DNA of 6,629 bases from Pseudomonadota bacterium (GCA_021779005.1 JAJYBN010000066.1:1-6629); one strand, 5' to 3'; positions 1-6,450 are shown, counted from the first letter of the stretch. A program made the numbers and translations. The notes: generated by a model from the sequence alone, not told the origin.

Positions 1-216
1 AGTGATGTTCGGCTTGAGAAGATTGGGCGCGCTGTGAGCCATGACGTGGCAGATTGGACAGCCCAGTTCACTGGCCAGGGTCTCATGGTCATGGGTCAGT
101 TCGATGGAATAGACGCCGATGGTGCAAAGCAAGGCACACACCGCCACCCATTTGCGCCAGTGTGACTTGCGGGTGGCCGACAGGATGATTTCTGCGGGAT
201 GCGTGACGATCGGCAT
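1..216 (-). CDS. Partial small membrane protein with CPICH motif (C-terminus beyond window)
   Basis: The frame is open from the ATG at 216 to the left edge, giving 72 residues with no stop, so the gene continues outside the window. A TAA lies one codon before the ATG, which fixes the start within this frame; no good Shine-Dalgarno sequence precedes it. Residues 1-22 are polar and end in a basic stretch (R16, K17, R21, K22). Residues 23-38 form one hydrophobic segment, probably a membrane anchor with the rest outside the cytoplasm. After it come H42-D-H44, then C53-P-I-C56-H57 and H61. These could bind a metal ion. CxxCH is also the c-type haem attachment motif, which would be feasible if this part is periplasmic. 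The layout recalls small proteobacterial membrane proteins of unknown function with His and Cys clusters (DUF2946-like), but I do not recognise the family. The 161 bases between it and the mgtA stop show no convincing promoter or intrinsic terminator. Confidence 0.6.
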   Translation of the reverse strand, partial: MPIVTHPAEIILSATRKSHWRKWVAVCALLCTIGVYSIELTHDHETLASELGCPICHVMAHSAPNLLKPNIT

Positions 217-377
217 TTGTTAGATTACAGACTGCAGCAGTTGCACTCGGAGTCTTCAAAAACGCGGGCAGTCTAGCATAGCTGTACAAGACCATGTTGC
301 TTGCAAAAGGTTCCTGCTGGCGCACGCAACCATAGAGTTCGAAGTGGCACGCTCAGTATACTAATTAGACAACAGCA

Positions 378-3077
378 TCAATTGAGGCCAAGACGCCGCA
401 CCAGACGGCTCTTGGCCCATTGGGTCAGCGCGATGTAAGCCACCATGATCAACGGCAGGATCAGCAGGAACGAGGTTGGCACAGGAACCATACCGAAGCC
501 GTGCGCCAGCCAGGTGAACGGCAACCAGGCACCAATGATACAGATCAGGATGGTAGTGCCGACCAGCGGCCAGCTCGGCCAGCTCTGAATGAACGGCACC
601 TTGGCGGTGCGGATCACGTGCACGATGAGCGTCTGGGTGAGGATGGATTCCACGAACCAGCCGGTCTGGAAAAGCGCGGCATCGTGCCAAGCATGGAAAA
701 AGAAAATCAGGATCCCGAAGGTGATGTAGTCAAACACCGAGCTGATCGGTCCGATGACCACCATATACCAGCCGATGTTTTTCAGATCCCACTGGCGCGG
801 CTTCTGCAGATATTCGGCATCCACGTTGTCAGTGGGGATGGCAGTCTGGGAAAAATCATACAGCAGGTTATTCACCAGAATCTGGATGGGCGCCATCGGC
901 AGAAACGGCAGGAAGATGCTGGCGCCCAGTACGCTGAACATGTTGCCGAAATTGGAACTGGCACCCATCTTGATGTATTTGACGATGTTGCCGAAGACCT
1001 TGCGGCCTTCGATGACGCCCTCCTCCAGTACCATCAGGCTCTTTTCAAGCAGGATGATATCGGCGGACTCCTTGGCGATATCCACTGCAGTATCCACCGA
1101 GATGCCCACATCGGCTGCCTTGAGAGCCGGGCCATCGTTGATGCCGTCGCCCAGAAACCCAACCACATGCTTCTTCATGTGCAAGGCCCGGATCACGCGT
1201 GCCTTCTGGTCCGGCGAGAGCTTGGCGAATACCGCTGCTTCTCCGACGATATCTGCCAGGCCTACGTCGCTCATGGCCTCGATGTCACTGCCCAGGACAA
1301 TGTGGCCCACTTCCAAACCCACCTGCGTGCAGATCTTGCGGGTTACCGCGTCATTATCACCGGTGAGCACCTTGACCTGGATGCCATGTTCCCGCAGCTT
1401 GGCGATGGCTGCGGCAGCGGATTCCTTGGGAGGGTCCAGGAAGGCGATATAGCCCAGCAACACCATGCCGGTTTCATCGTCTTTGGTATAAACCCGCTTG
1501 GCATCGATGATTTCCTTGAAGGCCACGGCGATCACGCGGAAGCCGTCATTGTTGAGCGCCAGCGTCACTTCCTGCAGTTTCAGCAGATCCTCAGGCACCA
1601 GCGGCTTGCGATGGCCGTCGACTTCAGCCTGTGAGCAGATGCTGAAAATCTCCTCGACTGCACCCTTGCAGATCAGCAGGTGACGCTCATGCTCCTCCTC
1701 GACCACCACCGACATGCGACGGCGCTGGAAATCGAAGGGGATCTCGTCGACCTTGCGGTAATTGCGCTCCGGATGCAGGTCAGCGTACATCTCGACTTTT
1801 TCCAGCACTGCGATATCCAGCAGGTTGCGAAGTCCTGACTGGTAATAACTGTTGAGGAATGCCAGTTCCAGGACCCGCTCGTTTTCATTGCCATTGATAT
1901 CCACGTGCCTTTCCAGCAACACCTTGTCCTGAGTGAGCGTTCCGGTCTTGTCGGTGCACAATACATCCATGGCGCCGAAATTCTGTATGGAACTCAGGCG
2001 CTTGACGATCACTTTGCGGCGCGACATCACCAACGCACCTTTGGCGAGGTTGGCGCTCAAAATCATCGGCAGCATCTCCGGCGTCAGGCCCACGGCCACC
2101 GCAAGCGCAAACAGGAAGGCCTGGCCCCAATCACCCTTGGTGAGGCCGTTTATGAGAAATACCAGCGGCACCATCACCGCCATGAAGCGGATCATCAGCC
2201 AGGTGAAGCGATGGATGCCCCGGTCGAAACTGGTGCGGATATGTTCGCCTATCAGCGTCCCGGAGATCGAGCCGAAATAGGTCTCGGCGCCGGTCATGAC
2301 CACCAATGCGATGGCCGTGCCGCTCACCACGTTGGTGCCCATGAACGACAGGTTACTCAGCTCCAGTGGATTGCCGCTGGCACCCTCCACCGCGGTGGCT
2401 ATTTTTTCCACCGGCAATGACTCGCCGGTGAGTGCTGACTGGTTGATGAACAGGTCCTTGGCGGATAACAGGCGTACGTCCGCCGGGATCATGTCGCCGG
2501 CGGAGAGCTGCACCAGATCGCCAGGCACCAGCTCTTCGATAGGCACCTGTTTGCGCACAGCTTTGTAGGTAACATTCGGTTCGCCGGTCTTATCATCATC
2601 TGCATCCGGCTGGGTATCATCCAGCTCCTCACGGCGCAAGACTGTCGCGGTCGTGGTCACCATGGCGCGCAGCTTCTCGGCAGCATTATTGGAGCGCGCT
2701 TCCTGAACCCAGGTGAGCACGACCGATAACACCACCATGGCCGCAATGATGACGCCGCCATCGATGTCTCCTGTAACAAACGAGATGACCGACAGCACGA
2801 TCAGTAGCAGATTCAGCGGGTTGCTGAGCCGCTTGATGAGTTGATACAGGAAGCCGTGTTTTTTCTCGCGTGCGAAACTATTTGGGCCATGATCGGTGAG
2901 CCGCGACTGGGCTGCGGCCTCCACCAGTCCCTGAATGCTGGTGTCGAATTTATCCAGGACGTCGTCTGCGCCCATGCAGCTGACTTCCAGCAGGCGTGCA
3001 CGTATGCGCGAGCCAGCGTTCTGAGTGGCCGGGCCTCCGCCGTTAAGCAGCTGTTTGTTGGTGACCTTCAATTCCAC
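378..3077 (-). CDS. mgtA: Magnesium-translocating P-type ATPase (class 3B, MgtA/MgtB type)
   Basis: This is an inner-membrane pump of 899 residues that uses ATP to bring Mg2+ into the cell; E. coli MgtA has about the same length. Order of parts: polar N-terminus (1-85), TM1-2 (about 88-124), actuator domain with TGES (217-220), TM3-4 (about 293-340) with the PEML ion-site motif at 333-336, phosphorylation motif DKTGTLT with acceptor D376, nucleotide-binding KGA (471-473), DPP (548-550), TGD (572-574), hinge GDGIND (643-648), then about six C-terminal helices (711-885). Every catalytic motif is intact. The hinge reads GDGINDGP rather than the usual GDGINDAP. An acidic loop (about 150-166) seems longer than in E. 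coli MgtA. The start is GTG at 3077, the first usable start after an in-frame stop at 3168-3170, with AGGTG five bases upstream. An ATG at codon 35 (2975), preceded by GGAAG, is the alternative. Its own promoter and a long leader suggest independent, probably Mg2+-responsive control. Family assignment is very secure; MgtA versus MgtB cannot be separated. Confidence 0.97.
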   Translation of the reverse strand: MELKVTNKQLLNGGGPATQNAGSRIRARLLEVSCMGADDVLDKFDTSIQGLVEAAAQSRLTDHGPNSFAREKKHGFLYQLIKRLSNPLNLLLIVLSVISFVTGDIDGGVIIAAMVVLSVVLTWVQEARSNNAAEKLRAMVTTTATVLRREELDDTQPDADDDKTGEPNVTYKAVRKQVPIEELVPGDLVQLSAGDMIPADVRLLSAKDLFINQSALTGESLPVEKIATAVEGASGNPLELSNLSFMGTNVVSGTAIALVVMTGAETYFGSISGTLIGEHIRTSFDRGIHRFTWLMIRFMAVMVPLVFLINGLTKGDWGQAFLFALAVAVGLTPEMLPMILSANLAKGALVMSRRKVIVKRLSSIQNFGAMDVLCTDKTGTLTQDKVLLERHVDINGNENERVLELAFLNSYYQSGLRNLLDIAVLEKVEMYADLHPERNYRKVDEIPFDFQRRRMSVVVEEEHERHLLICKGAVEEIFSICSQAEVDGHRKPLVPEDLLKLQEVTLALNNDGFRVIAVAFKEIIDAKRVYTKDDETGMVLLGYIAFLDPPKESAAAAIAKLREHGIQVKVLTGDNDAVTRKICTQVGLEVGHIVLGSDIEAMSDVGLADIVGEAAVFAKLSPDQKARVIRALHMKKHVVGFLGDGINDGPALKAADVGISVDTAVDIAKESADIILLEKSLMVLEEGVIEGRKVFGNIVKYIKMGASSNFGNMFSVLGASIFLPFLPMAPIQILVNNLLYDFSQTAIPTDNVDAEYLQKPRQWDLKNIGWYMVVIGPISSVFDYITFGILIFFFHAWHDAALFQTGWFVESILTQTLIVHVIRTAKVPFIQSWPSWPLVGTTILICIIGAWLPFTWLAHGFGMVPVPTSFLLILPLIMVAYIALTQWAKSRLVRRLGLN

Positions 3078-3240
3078 GCTTGCACCTAATTGATGTTGAG
3101 GTGCACTGGAAATGGCAAACCCAGCCTCGGTAGGTATACGAACACCAAGCGCGCGCAGCTTCGAGAATCAGTGATGGCTTGTTTAAGCTCTGAGTGCGCA
3201 TCGGTGCGTGGATATCCGTGTTGCCTGGAGGCGGTCGCAT
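3043..3240 (-). CDS. Candidate proline-containing leader ORF overlapping the mgtA start
   Basis: An ATG at 3240 opens a 65-codon frame beginning M-R-P-P-P-G-N and ending at a TAA (3043-3045) 35 bases inside mgtA, in a different frame from it. The same frame also extends up to a GTG at 3273. The three successive proline codons (CCG, CCT, CCA) lie in the loop of the hairpin at 3206-3246. A ribosome on this frame would also run through the hairpin that masks the mgtA Shine-Dalgarno sequence. Enterobacterial mgtA is controlled by a proline-rich leader peptide, MgtL, which gives a functional parallel; I see no sequence homology to MgtL. Against it: no good Shine-Dalgarno sequence precedes the ATG, and the later residues look like random translation. 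Only the early codons may matter, or the frame may be chance. Confidence 0.25.
   Translation of the reverse strand: MRPPPGNTDIHAPMRTQSLNKPSLILEAARAWCSYTYRGWVCHFQCTSTSIRCKRGIEGHQQTAA
3081..3105 (-). promoter_or_regulatory. Hairpin sequestering the mgtA Shine-Dalgarno sequence
   Basis: A perfect 7-bp inverted repeat pairs 3099-3105 (TGCACCT on the minus strand) with 3081-3087 (AGGTGCA), leaving an 11-nt AU-rich loop. The 3' arm contains the AGGTG (3083-3087) that serves as the Shine-Dalgarno sequence for the GTG at 3077. When folded, the mRNA would hide the ribosome-binding site. The repeat is directly visible; a switch role (riboswitch expression platform, thermosensor, or opening by an upstream ribosome) is inference. 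It would not matter if the ATG at 2975 is the true start. Confidence 0.5.
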
Positions 3241-3246
3241 CCACGC
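3206..3246 (-). repeat. 8-bp inverted repeat in the mgtA leader (probable RNA hairpin)
   Basis: The arms 3239-3246 (GCGTGGAT on the minus strand) and 3206-3213 (ATCCACGC) are perfectly complementary and enclose a 25-nt loop. The 5' arm includes the first two bases of the ATG at 3240, and the loop carries the three proline codons of that ORF. No U-run follows, so it is not an intrinsic terminator. It could be an attenuator-type stem whose formation depends on ribosome position; that role is inference. Confidence 0.45.
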
Positions 3247-3256
3247 GGAAGAGATA

Positions 3257-3322
3257 TCAGACGCGGGAGGCACTGCCCGACAGGCGGGTTTTCCGTTTAC
3301 AGTGACTACTACAACTGCCCAT
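3257..3322 (-). CDS. Candidate 21-residue leader peptide upstream of mgtA
   Basis: This short frame runs from ATG (3320-3322) to TGA (3257-3259) and encodes 21 residues, starting M-G-S-C-S-S-H-C-K-R-K. It has the best ribosome-binding site in the leader: GGAGG at 3330-3334, seven bases before the ATG. It begins about 26 nt after the predicted transcription start and stops 16 bases before the ATG of the proline-containing frame, a distance that would permit re-initiation. The peptide has two Cys, one His and several basic residues, with no membrane segment. I do not recognise it. A regulatory leader peptide is the likeliest role if it is translated; a chance ORF is quite possible. Confidence 0.35.
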   Translation of the reverse strand: MGSCSSHCKRKTRLSGSASRV

Positions 3323-3334
3323 GTGGGCGCCTCC
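3266..3334 (-). repeat. Long-range complementarity masking the leader-peptide Shine-Dalgarno sequence
   Basis: On the minus strand, GGAGGCGC (3327-3334), which contains the leader ORF ribosome-binding site, can pair with GTGCCTCC (3266-3273) through seven Watson-Crick pairs and one G-U. A second copy of the complement, CGCCTCC at 3227-3233, pairs over seven bases with the same site and overlaps the proline codons of the downstream frame. The two pairings exclude each other. GC-rich DNA makes chance pairing likely, so this is tentative. Confidence 0.3.
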
Positions 3335-3354
3335 GATTGACCATGCCGGCGCGG

Positions 3355-3383
3355 ATGCTAGCCCCCGACTTTTACACTGTCAA
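3355..3383 (-). promoter_or_regulatory. Sigma-70-type promoter for mgtA
   Basis: A perfect -35 box, TTGACA (3378-3383), is followed after exactly 17 bases by TAGCAT (3355-3360), which matches four of six bases of TATAAT. Transcription should start near 3348, giving a leader of about 270 nt before the mgtA GTG. It lies after the peptidase stop codon, so mgtA can be transcribed independently of the peptidase gene. I found no clear PhoP-type direct repeat next to it. Confidence 0.6.
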
Positions 3384-3531
3384 CGGATTTGCATGGACTT
3401 TCAGCGAAATAATCCGATCTGATGTATATACGGGTCGCCTCCAGGAATCCCGGCTGTGTCGAAGCGCAAATCACGCTCGCACCGTCAACGTATCGGACAT
3501 CCTGAAATCAGGCATCAGGCCTCGTCTGTCG

Positions 3532-6201
3532 TCAGTGCGGATCCGGTCCTTTCACGATCTCCACCAGATCATCGGGCCGCAGCCAATGTTTGTAGGCCGC
3601 CTGTATATCGGAGGCCGTAAGGCCCAGCACCTGGCGTGCCGTGATCATGGACTGATCCAGTGGCAAGCCGTTGACCGAATCCTTCAACAGGCCACCGGCA
3701 AGCTCGTCGATACTCGCTTGCCGAAGCGGGATGCCGCGCAGTATCAAGGCCTTGGCGCGTTGTAGTTCCGCTGCAGTCACCGGCAGGCTTTGCATCTGCT
3801 TGAGATCGCGGATGACCAGCGCCCTGGCCTGGGCCACCTTGTCCGGGTCACAGCCATAGAGCACCTGATAGAAACCGCGGGTACGACCCAGGTTCAGATT
3901 GGAACTCACGTTATAGACCAGCCCGGTTTTTTCGCGCAGATCCCGATACAGGCGCGACGTATAGAAGCCCTGGCCCAGCACCTGATTGCCCAGATCCAGG
4001 GCGTAGCGTTCGGAACTGAACAGGGTCACCCCCAGGCTTTGCGCCAGCATCACCGTGTCCTGCTGGCTGGTCCTGTCAGGCACCACAGTCTGGGAAGGTT
4101 TGTTGGGTGGGATCGGCGGCAAGTCGGTGAGCGGCGGTTTGCCCTTGGCAGTCCAGCCGCCAAAATATTTTTCTACTATAGACTTTGCTTGTGCCGGCGT
4201 TACCTTGCCGATGACCACGATGCTGGTCAGGTCGGGTCGGAAGGCCTGGGTGTAATACGACTGCACATCTGCGAGCTTCAGGCCCATGACCGACTCGGGT
4301 GTCGCTTCCCGCAAGCTGGGATCGCCCACCGGAACCAGCGCCTTGGTGGCGGCGCGCTGGAACAGATAATCCGGGCTTCCCAACTGCCCGCCGACCAGAC
4401 GCGCGGTCTGCATCTGCACCACTGGGAAGGCCGCGGCCGGCAGTGCCGGATGCAGTTCGTTGTCGGCCAATAACTGCACGGCGCGCTCGAAATATTCGGC
4501 CGGTGCCTGCACCGAGAAATCCACGCCGGCGTTTTCCTGGGCGGCGATCGCATCCAGGGCTTTCTGGAACGCCAGCCGGTCTAAATTGGTGCTGCCGTAA
4601 TCGAACAGCCCATCCAGCACATCCGCCACACCTTCCTGATGAGGCGATTCCTGTAATTTCGGCTGATTGCGGATACGTCCATACACCGACACCGTATCGC
4701 TCACATCCGTCGGTTGCACGATGAGACGGATGCCATTGGACAAGCGTGTCGCATAGGGATGCAGGCTGGATTTCGGCAATCTCAGACGCGCTAGTGCGGT
4801 GGCTGCCCACTCCGGAAGTTCCACGGGTTTTTCCGGCGCACTGCTGAACGATTCCGCACCGCCGAACCCCTTACCGGCAACCGGCTTGCCAGACGACTCC
4901 GGTGTAAGCACAGCCGTGATGGCATGCCCAGGATCCAGATAGACGCGCGCCATCCGGTCCACATCGGCGGTGGTCACGTCCGCAAAGGCCGCCTGCAACT
5001 CATCGGGTGACGAGAGGCCCTGGAAGGCCAGCGCCGCTGACCAGGCATTTGCCAGCCCGGTGACTGAATTTTTCTGGAATTCAAGTTGCGCGATCTCCTG
5101 GCGCTTGGCGGCTTCCACCAGATCCGCTGGTACCCCATCCTTGAGTAGGGTCGTGAAAGCGCTGTTCATCTCCTGCAACAGCTGCGCGGCATCGCCGCCC
5201 TTGGGAAATACGCCGAGCGCAAAACCCAGCCCTGTCTGCGGAAATGCGCTGGCCTCGAAACCAGCATATAAAGCCTTGCCCTCGGGCACCAAGGCGTACA
5301 GGCTGCCGCGTTTGCTGGCCAGGACATCCCCCAGTATCTGGCTTGCGGCATAGTCTTTGGCCGTCAGCCCCGGGAACCGATACGCGATCACTGCCAGACC
5401 ATAAGGCAGGTCGGTCGGCAGATCCATTTGTTGCGCCTTTACCGGCTCCAGATCCACCACTGGCCGCTGTGGAAGCTTCTTCGCCGGGATGTCCGCGAAC
5501 AGCTTTTGCACTTGTGCCAGTGTAGTCTGCGGATTCACGTCACCTACGATCACGAATATCGCATTGTTGGGCGCATACCAGTCGGAATGGAACTCCTGGA
5601 GCATCGCGGCTGTAGTCTTGTTGAAGGACGACCGCGTGCCAAGCGCGTCATTTGCATACGGTGTGCCCTTGAACATGGCGGCCAGCAACTGTGAATAGAA
5701 TACATACTGCGGATTAGAGAGATCGCGCGAGACTTCCTGTTCGATGGCGCCGCGCTCCTTGTCCCATTCCGCCTGGCTCAGATCCACGGCGTGCATGCGG
5801 ATGGCGGCGATGTGCAACGCTACATCCAGATCGCTGGCCGCTACCGTGAAGTAATATTGGGTGACCGTCTGGGTGGTAGCGGCGTTGAAGTCGCCACCCA
5901 GCGCGGCGGTGATCTCCGCCAGTTGATCCTTGGACAAGCCCGGGCTGCCGCGGAACATCATATGTTCGAGTGCATGGGCGGTGCCGGGGAAACCAGCGGG
6001 GGCCTCGTTGGAACCCACTAGATAATTCATCTCCGTGGTCACCACCGGCGCCAGGGTGTTCTTCACAATCACCACCCGCAGTCCATTCTTGAGTGTGGCG
6101 CGCAGCACCTGCTGGCTGTCGGACCCGGCAATGGCCGTCGGTGACAGATTGACGAACAGCAGTAAAACTGCCAGCGCGATACGCGTCGTGGATTTCGACA
6201 T
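3532..6201 (-). CDS. Exported two-half M16 (insulinase/pitrilysin-type) zinc metallopeptidase
   Basis: The protein has 889 residues. Residues 1-25 form a signal peptide: a short basic start, a hydrophobic core, and A23-I-A25 before G26 as the likely signal peptidase I site. It probably acts in the periplasm, cutting peptides or unfolded proteins inside a clam-shell chamber. The N-terminal half (about 30-440) carries the inverted zinc motif H76-A-L-E79-H80. The third ligand is probably E156, with E149 seven residues earlier, as in pitrilysin. The C-terminal half (about 480-885) repeats the fold but has no HxxEH at the matching place (near 521-530). It keeps the substrate-side motif L755-R-E-K-T-G-L-V-Y763. 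A Pro-rich linker lies at 692-702. This active-plus-inactive single-chain design is normal for the family. The ATG at 6201 is chosen because GGAG lies five bases upstream and the signal peptide starts there. Substrate unknown; PqqL-like and other M16 subgroups cannot be told apart. Confidence 0.95.
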   Translation of the reverse strand: MSKSTTRIALAVLLLFVNLSPTAIAGSDSQQVLRATLKNGLRVVIVKNTLAPVVTTEMNYLVGSNEAPAGFPGTAHALEHMMFRGSPGLSKDQLAEITAALGGDFNAATTQTVTQYYFTVAASDLDVALHIAAIRMHAVDLSQAEWDKERGAIEQEVSRDLSNPQYVFYSQLLAAMFKGTPYANDALGTRSSFNKTTAAMLQEFHSDWYAPNNAIFVIVGDVNPQTTLAQVQKLFADIPAKKLPQRPVVDLEPVKAQQMDLPTDLPYGLAVIAYRFPGLTAKDYAASQILGDVLASKRGSLYALVPEGKALYAGFEASAFPQTGLGFALGVFPKGGDAAQLLQEMNSAFTTLLKDGVPADLVEAAKRQEIAQLEFQKNSVTGLANAWSAALAFQGLSSPDELQAAFADVTTADVDRMARVYLDPGHAITAVLTPESSGKPVAGKGFGGAESFSSAPEKPVELPEWAATALARLRLPKSSLHPYATRLSNGIRLIVQPTDVSDTVSVYGRIRNQPKLQESPHQEGVADVLDGLFDYGSTNLDRLAFQKALDAIAAQENAGVDFSVQAPAEYFERAVQLLADNELHPALPAAAFPVVQMQTARLVGGQLGSPDYLFQRAATKALVPVGDPSLREATPESVMGLKLADVQSYYTQAFRPDLTSIVVIGKVTPAQAKSIVEKYFGGWTAKGKPPLTDLPPIPPNKPSQTVVPDRTSQQDTVMLAQSLGVTLFSSERYALDLGNQVLGQGFYTSRLYRDLREKTGLVYNVSSNLNLGRTRGFYQVLYGCDPDKVAQARALVIRDLKQMQSLPVTAAELQRAKALILRGIPLRQASIDELAGGLLKDSVNGLPLDQSMITARQVLGLTASDIQAAYKHWLRPDDLVEIVKGPDPH

Positions 6202-6206
6202 GGGGA

Positions 6207-6210
6207 CTCC
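6207..6210 (-). promoter_or_regulatory. Ribosome-binding site deciding the peptidase start
   Basis: GGAG ends five bases before the ATG at 6201. This supports that ATG over a TTG at 6267 in the same frame, which would add 22 residues ahead of the signal peptide and lies upstream of the predicted transcription start. Confidence 0.7.
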
Positions 6211-6247
6211 GAACAATACTGTGTAAATGGTTAAGACCAGCGGCAGC

Positions 6248-6276
6248 ACTATCCCAGAAACAGCCAAGGCTCACAA
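6248..6276 (-). promoter_or_regulatory. Candidate promoter for the M16 peptidase gene
   Basis: TTGTGA (6271-6276) and GATAGT (6248-6253) are separated by 17 bases; each matches four of six bases of the sigma-70 consensus. Transcription would start near 6241, giving a leader of about 40 nt. The match is moderate, so another start site in the divergent region is possible. Confidence 0.4.
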
Positions 6277-6329
6277 GTTCGGCGCTGCATTCCGGCCGCG
6301 GTGTCCGCTCCTGCAGACTGCAGCTAAAT

Positions 6330-6395
6330 AATTGTTAATGTTGCCTGCCACCACTCCGGTTGCCCGCGTCCGAGCCATGTATCAAATTGTTAATG
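6330..6395. repeat. Two exact copies of AATTGTTAATG in the divergent control region
   Basis: The 11-base sequence occurs at 6330-6340 and 6385-6395 in the same orientation, 55 bases start to start, or about five helical turns. Each copy contains an ATT-N3-AAT dyad. Both lie between the two divergent genes and upstream of both candidate promoters. They may be operator sites for one regulator; I cannot name it. Confidence 0.4.
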
Positions 6396-6419
6396 CGTCA
6401 CAGGCGTGTTCACCGGACA

Positions 6420-6450
6420 TTGAGGGGTCGTTTCTGCATGTAAATACAAT
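6420..6450 (+). promoter_or_regulatory. Candidate promoter for the His-rich protein gene
   Basis: TACAAT (6445-6450) matches five of six bases of the -10 consensus and would start transcription about 17 bases before the ATG at 6474. The only -35-like element is TTGAGG (6420-6425), with a long 19-base spacer, so an activator may be needed or this may not be the real promoter. Confidence 0.35.

Larger units (their letters stand above)
3078..3531. other. Intergenic region: mgtA promoter and leader, downstream of the peptidase gene
   Basis: These 454 bases separate the peptidase stop from the mgtA start. From the peptidase side: 3384-3531 holds no recognisable gene; short complementary pieces such as CCTG/CAGG near 3499-3512 are not followed by a U-run, so no intrinsic terminator is evident. 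Next come the promoter at 3355-3383 and the roughly 270-nt leader with two candidate ORFs and three stem-forming repeats. A small extra stem (GCTT, loop AAAC, AAGC) sits at 3177-3188. The plus strand is open across the right part of this gap and into the peptidase gene, but that reads as an antisense shadow. Confidence 0.6.

Noticed and set aside
275..306. TATGCT and TTGCAA as a promoter for the partial gene at the left edge
   Set aside because: The spacer is 20 bases, too long for a convincing sigma-70 promoter.
355..368. Two overlapping 8-bp palindromes (AGTATACT and CTAATTAG) just after the mgtA stop
   Set aside because: No GC-rich stem and no U-run, so not a terminator; short palindromes of this kind are common by chance in AT-rich spacers.
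420..1634. A 404-codon plus-strand ORF antisense to mgtA
   Set aside because: Its product is rich in His, Gln, Asp and Arg with no domain pattern, as expected when the complement of a GC-biased gene is read; every catalytic motif of mgtA lies on the other strand.
3499..3512. CCTG/CAGG stem just after the peptidase stop as an intrinsic terminator
   Set aside because: The stem is only four to five base pairs and no T-tract follows on the transcribed strand.
3208..3765. A 185-codon plus-strand ORF crossing the intergenic region into the peptidase gene
   Set aside because: More than a third of it is the antisense of the peptidase C-terminus, there is no good ribosome-binding site, and the product resembles no protein I know.
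3790..4473. Long plus-strand ORF inside the peptidase gene
   Set aside because: Antisense shadow; composition and lack of motifs argue against coding.
6202..6267. A 22-codon N-terminal extension of the peptidase from a TTG at 6267
   Set aside because: It would place another hydrophobic stretch before a normal signal peptide, and the ATG at 6201 has a well-spaced GGAG.
6311..6323. CTGCAGACTGCAG tandem, with part of it also found at 228-238
   Set aside because: The shared stretch is only 11 bases and appears in unrelated contexts; most likely chance.
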